A DNA stretch of 64,000 nucleotides from Brachybacterium sp. YJGR34 (GTDB lineage: Bacteria > Actinomycetota > Actinomycetes > Actinomycetales > Dermabacteraceae): positions 248,001 through 312,000 of the forward strand of contig NZ_PNFB01000001.1 of NCBI RefSeq assembly GCF_003347015.1, written 5' to 3'. The notes beneath the pieces are model-generated. The model ran no database searches, was not told where the DNA came from, and worked only from the letters and a program-made list of their open reading frames with translations. Positions 17,472 through 26,358 of this stretch are shown here, piece after piece; position 1 is the first letter of the stretch, and every line of letters begins with the position of its first letter. The translations under genes were made by a program, and so were the position numbers.

Positions 17472-17515
17472 GCGCCCGGCCCGGCACCCTGCAGCAAGGG
17501 CGCCGGGCCGGGCGC
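17472..17515 (+). terminator. Strong hairpin terminator after metE
   Basis: A perfect 14-bp inverted repeat (left arm 17472-17485, GCGCCCGGCCCGGC; right arm 17502-17515), with a further CCCT/AGGG pairing in the loop. It lies 14 bases after the metE stop. There is no T-run, as is common in GC-rich actinobacteria. The rest of the gap to tdh (17516-17715) shows no other clear structure. Confidence 0.8.
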
Positions 17516-17715
17516 TTCGCGGTCTGGACGGTGGTGTCCTCCACGCCGCGCCCGCCCACCCGCGCTGCAGGCACCTCTGCCGGGATGCTCCACCCCGGTG
17601 ACACGGCGGCGACGCCTGCCCCGCCCGCACTCCGCCGAGAACGGGAGCGGGAGGTGCTCCCCTGTGTAAGGCTAGGCTCTGAACAAATCCCTGACACGGT
17701 GGACGAGGAGCTGAG

Positions 17716-18780
17716 ATGCGCGCACTGCGCAAGGTCGCGCCCCGCGCGGGCCTGGAGTGGACCACCGTCCCCGAGCCCGACTGCGGTCCGTTCGAGGTGA
17801 AGATCCGGGTGCTGCGCACGGGGCTGTGCGGCACCGACCTGCACCTGCACGCCTGGGACGCCGCGGCGCGCGCCATGACCGACGCCGTCCCCTTCACCCC
17901 CGGCCACGAGTTCTACGGCGAGGTCGTAGAGGTCGGGGCGGAGGTCAGCGACGTCCGGGTGGCCGACCGCGTCTCCGGGGAGGGGCACGTGGTGTGCGGG
18001 ACCTGCCGTAACTGCCGCGCCGGCCGGCGCCAGATGTGCATCCGCACCCGCTCCGTGGGCGTCCAGCGCGACGGCGCCTTCGCCGAGTACGTGACCCTCC
18101 CGCACGAGAACGTCTGGGTGCACGAGCACGACGGCGCCACGGCGCTGATCAGCCCCGAGCTCGGCGCCGTCTTCGACCCGCTGGGCAATGCCGTGCACAC
18201 GGCGCTGAGGTTCCCGCTGGTGGGTGAGGACGTGCTGATCACCGGCGCGGGCCCGATCGGCCAGATGGCCGCCGCGGTGGCCCGCCATGCCGGCGCCCGG
18301 TACATCACCATCACCGACATCTCCCCGCAGCGCCTGGAGATGGCGGAGGGCTCCGGGGCCGACGTCGTGCTGGACGTCTCGAACCAGAGGGTGCGCGAGG
18401 CTCAGCAGCAGCTGGAGATGCGCGAGGGCTTCGACGTGGGACTGGAGATCTCCGGCCAGGCCCGCGCCCTGCAGGAGATGATCGAGAACATGAACCACGG
18501 CGGGAAGATCGCGCTGCTGGGCCTGCCGGCGGAGTCCTTCGCGATCGACTGGACCGCGGTCGTCACCCACATGCTCACCCTGCAGGGCATCTACGGCCGC
18601 GAGATGTACGAGACCTGGAACGCGATGTCCTCGATGCTCAGCACCTCCGAGGTGCTGCGCGCGGCGATCGCCCGCACCATCACCGACGTGCTCCCCGCGA
18701 CCGAGTGGGAGCAGGGCTTCGCCCGCGCCGCGGCCGGCGCCGCCGGCAAGGTGGTGCTGGACTGGAGCGTGGTGGAATGA
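17716..18780 (+). CDS. tdh: L-threonine 3-dehydrogenase
   Basis: 354 residues of the zinc-dependent medium-chain dehydrogenase family. The catalytic zinc ligands lie in [12 protein letters not shown] and PGHEFYGEV. The structural zinc uses four Cys in [15 protein letters not shown]. The NAD fold has [21 protein letters not shown] and the closing region [18 protein letters not shown] are typical of threonine dehydrogenase rather than sorbitol dehydrogenase. It oxidises threonine to 2-amino-3-ketobutyrate. GAGGAG precedes the ATG. The stop overlaps the kbl start, and that enzyme uses its unstable product. Confidence 0.95.
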   Translation: MRALRKVAPRAGLEWTTVPEPDCGPFEVKIRVLRTGLCGTDLHLHAWDAAARAMTDAVPFTPGHEFYGEVVEVGAEVSDVRVADRVSGEGHVVCGTCRNCRAGRRQMCIRTRSVGVQRDGAFAEYVTLPHENVWVHEHDGATALISPELGAVFDPLGNAVHTALRFPLVGEDVLITGAGPIGQMAAAVARHAGARYITITDISPQRLEMAEGSGADVVLDVSNQRVREAQQQLEMREGFDVGLEISGQARALQEMIENMNHGGKIALLGLPAESFAIDWTAVVTHMLTLQGIYGREMYETWNAMSSMLSTSEVLRAAIARTITDVLPATEWEQGFARAAAGAAGKVVLDWSVVE

Positions 18781-20000
18781 CCCCCATGGACACCGCCCTG
18801 AGGACCCAGCTGACCGCCGAGCTCGCCGCGATCGAGGAGGCCGGCACCTTCAAGCGCGAGCGCGTCATCTCCACCGCGCAGAGCAGCCGCATCACCGCCG
18901 GCCCCGTCGGACGCGAGGGCGCCGAGGTGCTGAACTTCTGCGCCAACAACTACCTGGGCCTGGCCGACCACCCCGAGCTCGTCGCCGCCGCGAAGGACGC
19001 CCTGGACCAGCGCGGGTTCGGGATGGCCTCGGTGCGCTTCATCTGCGGCACCCAGGACCTCCACCTCGAGCTCGAGCGCGCGCTGTCCGCCTTCCTGGGC
19101 ACCGAGGACACGATCCTGTTCTCCTCCTGCTTCGACGCCAACGGCGCCGTCTTCGAGCCGCTGTTCGGCCCGGAGGACGCGATCATCTCCGACGCGCTGA
19201 ACCACGCCTCCCTCATCGACGGCATCCGCCTGTCCAAGGCCGCCCGCTTCCGCTACCGCAATGCGGACCTGGACGACCTGCGCACCCAGCTGGAGGCGGC
19301 CGCGGCGCTGCGCGAGGGGCGCGGGGCGCGCCGCATCATCATCGTCACCGACGGCGTGTTCTCCATGGACGGCTATCTCGCCCCGCTGCCGGGCATCTGC
19401 GACCTCGCCGAGGAGTTCGGGGCGCTGGTGCTGGTGGACGACTCCCACGCCGTGGGCTTCCTGGGGGAGAGCGGGGCCGGCACCCCGGAGCACTTCGGGG
19501 TCGCGGACCGGGTGGACCTGTACACGGGCACCTTCGGCAAGGCGCTCGGCGGCGCGAGCGGCGGCTACGTCTCCGGCCGTGGCGAGATCGTCGCGCTGCT
19601 GCGACAGAAGGGCCGCCCCTACCTGTTCTCCAACTCGCTGGCCCCCTCGATCGCCGCAGCCACCCTGCGGGCGCTCGAGCTGGTCGCCGGCAGCGGGGAG
19701 CTGCGCGCTGCGCTGCAGCGCAATGCGGCGCTGTTCCGCCGGCGCATGGGAGAGGAGGGCTTCGACCTGCTCCCGGGCGAGCACCCGATCGTGCCCGTCA
19801 TGCTCGGCGACGCCGCGCTCGCGGGGCGGATGGCCGATGCCATGCTCGAGCGCGGCGTGTTCGTGACCGCCTTCTCCTACCCGGTGGTCCCGCGGGGGAA
19901 GGCGCGGATCCGCGTCCAGCTCTCCGCCGCTCACTCCGAGGCCGATGTCGAGGCTGCGGTACAGGCCTTCGTCGGCGCCCGCGCCGCCGTCGGCGACTGA
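18777..20000 (+). CDS. kbl: Glycine C-acetyltransferase (2-amino-3-ketobutyrate CoA ligase)
   Basis: 407 residues of the alpha-oxoamine synthase group. Motifs: [63 protein letters not shown], and [14 protein letters not shown] with the PLP-binding Lys. It splits aminoketobutyrate with CoA into glycine and acetyl-CoA. The ATG at 18777 overlaps the tdh stop (ATGA), giving the standard tdh-kbl operon. A 19-base hairpin follows directly. Confidence 0.95.
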   Translation: MTPMDTALRTQLTAELAAIEEAGTFKRERVISTAQSSRITAGPVGREGAEVLNFCANNYLGLADHPELVAAAKDALDQRGFGMASVRFICGTQDLHLELERALSAFLGTEDTILFSSCFDANGAVFEPLFGPEDAIISDALNHASLIDGIRLSKAARFRYRNADLDDLRTQLEAAAALREGRGARRIIIVTDGVFSMDGYLAPLPGICDLAEEFGALVLVDDSHAVGFLGESGAGTPEHFGVADRVDLYTGTFGKALGGASGGYVSGRGEIVALLRQKGRPYLFSNSLAPSIAAATLRALELVAGSGELRAALQRNAALFRRRMGEEGFDLLPGEHPIVPVMLGDAALAGRMADAMLERGVFVTAFSYPVVPRGKARIRVQLSAAHSEADVEAAVQAFVGARAAVGD

Positions 20001-20001
20001 A

Positions 20002-20020
20002 CGGCTGAGCGGCTCAGCCG
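20002..20020. terminator. Bidirectional hairpin between kbl and the MATE gene
   Basis: CGGCTGAG, a three-base loop, then CTCAGCCG: a perfect 8-bp stem right after the kbl stop. It also covers the stop codon of the convergent MATE gene, so it can serve both. Confidence 0.65.
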
Positions 20021-21363
20021 CCGAGGCGCATCCAGGCGTCGATCCGCACCCGCAGCCCCAGGCTGACCGCGCGCAGCACCATGAACCAGAAGGTGCAGGC
20101 CAGCCACAGCAGCGCGAGCCCCAGCGGCCCCGGCGGCGCCGTCCACGCGACGAGCGCCGCACCGGGGAGCACGGCGAGCGCGACGATCACGCCCGCCTTC
20201 GCGAGGTACGGGGCGTCGCCGGCCCCCATGAGCACGCCGTCGAGCACGAAGACGTATCCGGCGATCGGCTGGGTGACCACGAGCGCCCAGAGCGCCGCGC
20301 GCAGGCTCTCCTGCACGGCGACATCGGGCGTGAACAGCTCCGGCACCACGTAGCTCGCCCCCAGCAGGGCGAGGGCGACGACCGTGCCGCCGCCCACGCC
20401 CCAGACCATCAGCCGCCGCGTCACCGCCCGCACCGTGGTGGGGTCCGAGGCGCCGAGGTAGCGGCCGGTCAGCGCCTGGCCGGCGATCGCGAGCGAGTCC
20501 AGTGCGAGCGCGAGGACGCTGAAGACGGTGGTCGCGAGCTGGTGCGCGGCCAGCTGCACCTCGCCGAGCTGCGTGGCCACCACGGTCCCGGTGATCACCA
20601 CCGCCCGCAGGCTCAGGGTGCGCACGAACATCGGCACCGCGTCCCGTCCCACCGCCACCAGGTTCCGCGGCGTCAGGGCGAGGGCGATCCGCTCCCGCCG
20701 GGCGCGGCGCACGATGACGCCCAGCAGCACCAGGGCCATCGCCCACTGACACACCACCGTCCCGATCGCGCTGCCGGCGATCCCCAGGTCCATCCCGAAG
20801 ATCAGCACCGCGTTGAGGGGGATGTTCGTGAGCGCCCCGCCGGCGGCCACCGCGAGCGGCAGCGTCGCGTTCTGCATCCCGCGCACCAGCCCGGTCGCCG
20901 CCTGCACGGCGAGCATCGCCGGCAGACCCAGGGCGCTGAGTCGCAGGTAAGTGGTCGCCTCGGCGAGCACCTCCTCCGAGGGACCGAAGGCGGCCAGCAG
21001 CGGTTCTCCGGCGACCACCAGCACGGCCGTCGCGAGCGCCCCCACCACCAGCGCGAGCCAGCAGGCGTCGACCCCGCGGGAGATCGCCTCGCGGGTGCGG
21101 CCGGCGCCGAAGGACCTCGCGACCGCGGCGGTGGTCGAGTAGGCGAGGAACACCGAAAGGCCGACGACGGTGGTGAGCACCGTCGAGGCGAGGCCCAGGC
21201 CGGCCAGCGAGGTGGTCGAGACGCGGGCGATGAAGCCGGAGTCGACCAGGACGAACACCGGCTCGGCGATGAGCGCCCCCAGGCTGGGGATCGCCAGGCG
21301 CAGGATGTCGCGGTCGACGGTGCGCCGGGCGCGCTCCTCGCGCGGACCCTCGGCGGCGCTCAT
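20014..21363 (-). CDS. MATE family efflux transporter (DinF-like)
   Basis: 449 residues with about 12 membrane helices in two homologous halves. The N-terminal repeat begins RDILRLAIPSLGALIAEPVFVLVDSGFIARV, where an Asp in helix 1 is typical of the DinF/NorM group. Other features are VRGMQNATLPL, GMDLGIAGSAIGTVVCQW, and in the second half QLAAHQLATTVFSVLALALDSLAIAGQAL. It probably exports cationic compounds or drugs using a Na+ or H+ gradient. The start at 21363 is where homology begins. It is transcribed alone and convergent with kbl. The substrate is unknown. Confidence 0.9.
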   Translation of the reverse strand: MSAAEGPREERARRTVDRDILRLAIPSLGALIAEPVFVLVDSGFIARVSTTSLAGLGLASTVLTTVVGLSVFLAYSTTAAVARSFGAGRTREAISRGVDACWLALVVGALATAVLVVAGEPLLAAFGPSEEVLAEATTYLRLSALGLPAMLAVQAATGLVRGMQNATLPLAVAAGGALTNIPLNAVLIFGMDLGIAGSAIGTVVCQWAMALVLLGVIVRRARRERIALALTPRNLVAVGRDAVPMFVRTLSLRAVVITGTVVATQLGEVQLAAHQLATTVFSVLALALDSLAIAGQALTGRYLGASDPTTVRAVTRRLMVWGVGGGTVVALALLGASYVVPELFTPDVAVQESLRAALWALVVTQPIAGYVFVLDGVLMGAGDAPYLAKAGVIVALAVLPGAALVAWTAPPGPLGLALLWLACTFWFMVLRAVSLGLRVRIDAWMRLGG

Positions 21364-21571
21364 CGAGGGACGCGCGCGGTGAGCGGGGTCACGGGGCGCG
21401 GGGAGAAGGGGTCGTGCACTCCTCCATTGTGCGGTGGGGCCCTCGACCTTTGTCGGGTCCGTCCGCGCAGCTTCGCGTGAGAGAGTTCCCGCGGGGCAAG
21501 CGCGGACGCGGCCTCCCGGCTCGGCGGGCGTCCGTGCCGGAACCCGTCGGACCGTCTTCCCGAGGAGCACG

Positions 21572-24500
21572 ATGCATCGCCTCGCCACCCTGAGCCTGAA
21601 CAACCGCTCCTTCATCGCGCTGGTCTGCATCGCGGTGTCGATCATCGGCGTGTTCACGATGACGACCATGCGTCAGGAGCTCATCCCCTCGGTCTCGCTG
21701 CCGCAGATCCAGGTGGTGACCTCCTCCCCGGGCTCCTCCTCCGAGCAGGTGCGCGAGCGGATCACCGCCCCGGTCGAGCAGTCCCTCAGCGGGCTCGAGA
21801 ACGTCGAGGGCACCTCCTCCAGCACCTCGGCGGGGCTCTCGATGGTCACCGTCGAGCTCGACTACGGCACCGACGTGGCCCGCGCCTCGAACCAGGTGGA
21901 CGCCGCGCTCACCCGCATCGAGGACCAGCTGCCCGAGGACGCGGACCCGCAGGTCATCTCCGGTGGCACGAGCGACCTGCCCGCCGTCGTGCTCTCCGTC
22001 TCCTCCGATCTCGAGCCCTCCGAGCTCGCCGCCCGGCTCGAGGCCTCGGTGACCCCCGAGCTCGAGCGCGTCGACGGCGTCTCCTCCGTCGCGGTGATCG
22101 GCGCCCCCGAGGAGATCGTGCAGATCACCCCCGACGAGGACGCCCTGGCCGAGAACGGCCTCACCGACGCCGACATCACCACCGCCCTGGACGCGAGCGG
22201 ACTCTCCCTGCCCGGCGGCTCCGTCACCGACGACGACCGCACCCTGGACGTGGTGCTGGGCCAGAGCATCGACAGCATCGAGAGCCTCGAGTCGATGATG
22301 CTCCTGCCCTCCGAGGAGGACGCGGGCGCCGAGGAGGGTCAGCAGGCCGCGCCGCCCGCCACCCCCGTGGCCCTCTCCGAGGTCGCGACCGTCGAGCGCA
22401 CCACCGAGGAGCCCACCTCGATCTCCCGCACCGACGGGCGCGAGTCGCTGGTCGTCATGGTCACCGCGACCGTCGACGGCAACGTCGTGGACATCTCCGA
22501 GGACGTCGAGAGCGTGCTCGCCGACGCCCTGCCCGGCGTCGGCGGCGGTGCCGAGAGCGCCGTCGTCTTCGACCAGGCGCCCTTCATCGAGGAGTCGATC
22601 CTCGCGCTCGCCGAGGAGGGCCTGCTGGGTCTGCTCTTCGCCGTCGGCGTCATCCTGCTGTTCCTGCGCCGGGTGCGGCCGACGGTCGTCACCGCGATCT
22701 CGATCCCCACCTCGCTGCTCATCGCCTTCATCGGCATGTACGTCACCGGGTACACGCTGAACATGCTGACCCTGGCCGCGCTGACGATCTCCATCGGCCG
22801 CGTGGTCGACGACTCGATCGTGGTCATCGAGAACATCACCCGCCACATGGCCTACGGGAAGACCAAGCGGCGCGCGATCCTCGACGGCGTCCGCGAGGTG
22901 GCCGGCGCCATCACCGCCTCGACCCTGGCGACCGTGGTCGTGTTCCTGCCCATCGCCGTGGTGGCGGGCATGGCCGGGGAGCTGTTCCGGCCCTTCGCGC
23001 TGACCGTCGGCATCGCGATGCTGAGCTCCCTGCTGGTCGCGCTGACGATCGTCCCGGTGCTCGCCTACTGGTTCCTCAAGCCCCCGAAGGGCCAGGAGGA
23101 GGTGGACCCCGACGACGTCGCCCAGGTCCAGCAGATCCGCGAGGCCGCCGAGGAGAAGGAGGAGCGCGGCTGGATGCACCGCGTCTACGCGCCGCTGCTC
23201 CACGCCGCGCTGGACACCCTGCCGCGCCGCCTGATCACCGTGGGCGCCTCGGTGCTCGTCCTGGTGGGCACGGTCTTCCTCATCCCGCTGGTGAACATCA
23301 GCTTCCTGGGCGACACCGGACAGAACATCGCCTCGCTCAGCCAGTCCCTCCCCGCGGGCACCAGCCTCCAGCAGTCCTCCGAGAAGGCGGCCGCCTCCGA
23401 GGAGGCGCTGATGGAGATCGAGGGCGTCCAGACCGTCCAGACCACCATCGGCGGCGACCAGTTCGGCGCCGGCGGCGGGGAGAACGAGGTCAGCTACTCG
23501 ATCACCACCGACCCCGACGCCGATCAGGAGGCGCTGACCGAGGAGATGGTCGCCGCACTCGAGGAGCTGCCGGAGCCGGGCACCGTCGAGGCCGCGGACA
23601 TCGCCTCGCCCACGGGGTCCAGCTCCGTGGACGTCCTCCTCACCGGCCCCACCGCCGAGGACCGTCAGGCCGCCAACGACGCGCTGCTGGCCGAGCTGGA
23701 CCCGCTGCCCGAGGGCGTCTCCGAGGTCACCAGCGATCTGCAGGCGGACCAGCCCACCGCGGTGGTCACGGTCGATCGCGAGGACGCCGCCGCGCTGGGG
23801 CTGACCGAGGAGGCCGTGATCGGCATGGTCGCGCAGCAGCTGTACCCCGGTGCCATCGGCACCGTCACGCTCGAGGACGACGAGCTCGACATCTACGTCG
23901 AGACCGGCGAGAGCATCGGGACCCTCGAGGAGCTGCAGGACATCACCCTGATGGGCGGCATCCCGCTGCAGGACGTGGCCACCGTCTCCGAGGAGCTCTC
24001 GCGCCCCTCGATCGCCACCCGGGACGGCCTCGAGACCGTCACCGTCTCCCTCACCCCGGCGGGCGAGGACGTCTCCGTGGCCACCCGCGCCGCGAACGAC
24101 GCGATCGAGGCGGCGGACCTGCCCGAGGGCGTCCAGGCGACCGTGGGCGGCACCGCCGCGGACATCGACGAGACCTTCGGCCAGCTCGGCATCGCCATGC
24201 TCGCCGCGATCCTGCTGGTGTACGTGCTGCTGGTGTGGATCTTCAAGTCCCTGATCCAGCCGCTGATCCTGCTGGTCTCGATCCCCTTCGCCGCGGTCGG
24301 CGCACTGGGCCTGCTGATCATCACCCGGGTCCCGCTGGGCCTGCCCTCGATGATCGGTCTGCTCATGCTGGTGGGCATCGTGGTCACCAACGCGATCGTG
24401 CTCATCGACCTGGTCAACCAGTACCGGCGTCAGGGCATGGCGCTCGAGGAGGCACTGCACGAGGGCGCCGCCAAGCGTCTGCGACCCATCGTCATGACCG

Positions 24501-25009
24501 CCGCCGCGACCATCTTCGCGCTGTTCCCGATGGCGCTGGGCATCACCGGCAACGGCGGCTTCATCGCGCAGCCGCTGGCCGTGGTGGTCATCGGCGGCCT
24601 CGTCTCCTCGACCCTGCTGACCCTGGTCATCGTCCCGGTGCTGTACCGCATCGCGGAGGGCCCGGGGGAGCGGCGCCGGCTGCGCGAGGAGGCCCGCGTG
24701 GCCGAGCAGCGCGAGGCCCGCGAGAGGGCGCTCGCCGAGCAGCGGGAGCAGGAGGCGGCCGAGCGGCGCCGCCAGGAGGCCGTGGAGCGCGAGCGGGAGC
24801 TCGCCGCGCAGCGCGAGATGGAGCTGCGGCGCGAGCAGGAGCTCGCCGCGCAGCGCGAGACGGTGCGGCGGTCGGCGCAGGACGCCGCGGGCCGGGCCGT
24901 CGCGGAGCACCCCGAGGCCCCGTCCGTGCCGGACCACGGGAGCCGTCGCTCCCTCAGGGAGCGCGGCGGCATCGTGGGCATGATCCGGCGTCGCCTCGGC
25001 CGGGACTGA
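21572..25009 (+). CDS. RND family efflux permease (AcrB/HAE1-like) with cytoplasmic coiled-coil tail
   Basis: 1145 residues. Two repeats of a membrane helix, a large extracytoplasmic domain and a helix bundle. The proton-relay motif in helix 4 is GRVVDDSIVVIENI (paired Asp), and the second bundle contains PLGLPSMIGLLMLVGIVVTNAIVLIDLVNQYR. GAGGAG precedes the ATG. The last ~120 residues are a highly charged Glu/Arg/Gln heptad-like region (EQREARERALAEQREQEAAE) ending in a basic patch, absent from most RND pumps and presumably a cytoplasmic coiled coil. No membrane-fusion or outer-channel gene is adjacent, as expected in a Gram-positive envelope. Substrate unknown; lipid or peptide export are options. 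Confidence 0.9.
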   Translation: MHRLATLSLNNRSFIALVCIAVSIIGVFTMTTMRQELIPSVSLPQIQVVTSSPGSSSEQVRERITAPVEQSLSGLENVEGTSSSTSAGLSMVTVELDYGTDVARASNQVDAALTRIEDQLPEDADPQVISGGTSDLPAVVLSVSSDLEPSELAARLEASVTPELERVDGVSSVAVIGAPEEIVQITPDEDALAENGLTDADITTALDASGLSLPGGSVTDDDRTLDVVLGQSIDSIESLESMMLLPSEEDAGAEEGQQAAPPATPVALSEVATVERTTEEPTSISRTDGRESLVVMVTATVDGNVVDISEDVESVLADALPGVGGGAESAVVFDQAPFIEESILALAEEGLLGLLFAVGVILLFLRRVRPTVVTAISIPTSLLIAFIGMYVTGYTLNMLTLAALTISIGRVVDDSIVVIENITRHMAYGKTKRRAILDGVREVAGAITASTLATVVVFLPIAVVAGMAGELFRPFALTVGIAMLSSLLVALTIVPVLAYWFLKPPKGQEEVDPDDVAQVQQIREAAEEKEERGWMHRVYAPLLHAALDTLPRRLITVGASVLVLVGTVFLIPLVNISFLGDTGQNIASLSQSLPAGTSLQQSSEKAAASEEALMEIEGVQTVQTTIGGDQFGAGGGENEVSYSITTDPDADQEALTEEMVAALEELPEPGTVEAADIASPTGSSSVDVLLTGPTAEDRQAANDALLAELDPLPEGVSEVTSDLQADQPTAVVTVDREDAAALGLTEEAVIGMVAQQLYPGAIGTVTLEDDELDIYVETGESIGTLEELQDITLMGGIPLQDVATVSEELSRPSIATRDGLETVTVSLTPAGEDVSVATRAANDAIEAADLPEGVQATVGGTAADIDETFGQLGIAMLAAILLVYVLLVWIFKSLIQPLILLVSIPFAAVGALGLLIITRVPLGLPSMIGLLMLVGIVVTNAIVLIDLVNQYRRQGMALEEALHEGAAKRLRPIVMTAAATIFALFPMALGITGNGGFIAQPLAVVVIGGLVSSTLLTLVIVPVLYRIAEGPGERRRLREEARVAEQREARERALAEQREQEAAERRRQEAVERERELAAQREMELRREQELAAQRETVRRSAQDAAGRAVAEHPEAPSVPDHGSRRSLRERGGIVGMIRRRLGRD

Positions 25010-25093
25010 CGCGCGCCCGGTCCGGCGCCATCGGGCTCGAGGGTGCCCCCGGGGTCCGCGGCTGCGCGGGGCGCCCTCAGCGGGCGGGGCGTC

Positions 25094-26230
25094 TCACGAC
25101 GGCGGGGCGCCGCAGGCCCGGGCGATGGCCGCGTGGAACCGGTCCGGGTCGTGCCGGCGCCGGGCGCGGTCACGGCTCGCCGGCAGCTCCGCGATGATCT
25201 CGGGCCAGTGCTCGAGGAGATGCTCGAGCGCGCGCGCGATCTCCGCGGCGTCGTCGGGCCGCACCAGGCGGGCCGTCCGGTGCTCGCCCACCGCCTCGCG
25301 CAGCGCCGCGGTGTCGCTGGCGATCACGGGGCGCAGGGAGAGGACCCCCTCGACGGCGGCGAGGTCCTCCTCCCCGTGCCGGGTGGGGACCAGCAGCACA
25401 TCGGCCCGGGCCAGGTGGTCCCAGCGCTCGCGCGCCGCCTCGGCCCCCGCGTCGAGGAGCTCGACCTCCACCTCGGCCTCGGCGGCCTGGTCGCGGAGCT
25501 GCTCCGCGAACCATCCCTGGTCGGTGCCGATCCTGCCCACCAGCGTGACCTGCGCGCGCCTCCCGCCGCGGCACAGCAGGGCGGCCGCCTCGATCGTGAG
25601 ATCGGCGCCGCGCCGCGGGGTGATGGGCCCCAGATAGAGGATCCGCAGGGCGCCCTCGAGCGGTTCGCGGGGCGGGAGCGGGCTCGGCGGGGAGGGCACG
25701 GCCGCGGGGACGATCTCGGCGCGGCGCGCCAGGGCCGGGAGCATGTCGCGGAGCAACTCCAGATCGGCCCCGCCGCCGACCAGCGTGTGCCGGGAGGCGA
25801 GGTGCGCCCGCAGGGTCAGCCGTCCGACCATCCGGCTCGCCGTCGGCTGCGGAGCGCGCAGATGACTGACGGTGGGGATCCGGCGCAGCCGGGCGACGAG
25901 GGGCCACTGGGGGATCGCCGCGGTGGAGACGTACACGGTGTCCGGCCGCACCCGGGTCACGGTCCGCCAGGCGCCGACGAAGCCCCAGGGCGCTCCGCCC
26001 ACGAGCGCCGACCAGCGCAGCTCCCGGCGCAGCAGGACCATGGGCACGATCAGCACCTCGGCGCCGGTCCGGCGCAACCCCGCCACCAGCGGGCCCGCCG
26101 ACGGGAGGGCGACGACCACGCGGCAGCGCGCCGCGCGCAGGGCGAGGACGCTGTGGAGGAGCCCGGCGGCGAGGTCGCCGAGCTCGGCGTCGGGGTGCGC
26201 CACCAGCACCGTCCGCACGGGGATCGTCAT
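25094..26230 (-). CDS. GT4 family glycosyltransferase, isolated
   Basis: 378 residues of GT-B architecture. N-terminal half: TVLVAHPDAELGDLAAGLL, then TVYVSTAAIPQWPLVARL and PTVSHLRAPQPTASRMV. C-terminal half: LRILYLGPITPRRGADL, TLVGRIGTDQGW, and an EX7E-like stretch in RHGEEDLAAVEGVLSLRPVIAS. It should transfer a sugar from a nucleotide donor. No other glycan gene is adjacent. Its promoter, read on the minus strand, is TGGACA, 17 bases, CATACT, six bases, ATG, so it is probably leaderless. A partly similar TGGACA sequence occurs twice here. Confidence 0.85.
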   Translation of the reverse strand: MTIPVRTVLVAHPDAELGDLAAGLLHSVLALRAARCRVVVALPSAGPLVAGLRRTGAEVLIVPMVLLRRELRWSALVGGAPWGFVGAWRTVTRVRPDTVYVSTAAIPQWPLVARLRRIPTVSHLRAPQPTASRMVGRLTLRAHLASRHTLVGGGADLELLRDMLPALARRAEIVPAAVPSPPSPLPPREPLEGALRILYLGPITPRRGADLTIEAAALLCRGGRRAQVTLVGRIGTDQGWFAEQLRDQAAEAEVEVELLDAGAEAARERWDHLARADVLLVPTRHGEEDLAAVEGVLSLRPVIASDTAALREAVGEHRTARLVRPDDAAEIARALEHLLEHWPEIIAELPASRDRARRRHDPDRFHAAIARACGAPPS

Positions 26231-26345
26231 CTGCCCAGTATGTCCAGTTTATACCGCATTGTCCAAAATTTCGCGGCGGGGGATGCCGCGGCCCCGGCCC
26301 GGACCCTCCGCCGCCGCGCCGAGGAGCCGGCGCAGGTCCGTCCCC

Positions 26346-26351
26346 TACGAT
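26346..26351 (+). promoter_or_regulatory. -10 element TACGAT for the leaderless histidine kinase
   Basis: TACGAT ends seven bases before the ATG at 26359, and no ribosome site is present. This spacing favours 26359 over the in-frame ATG at 26350, which overlaps the -10. Confidence 0.5.
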
Positions 26352-26358
26352 GCGCTCC

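Noticed and set aside
17516-17715. Possible glycine riboswitch before tdh-kbl
   Set aside because: The conserved core of the glycine aptamer was not found; only a possible -10 and a ribosome site are visible.
21389-24937. Minus-strand open frame of 1182 codons
   Set aside because: Antisense shadow of the RND permease, rich in His/Asp/Gly as expected for such frames.
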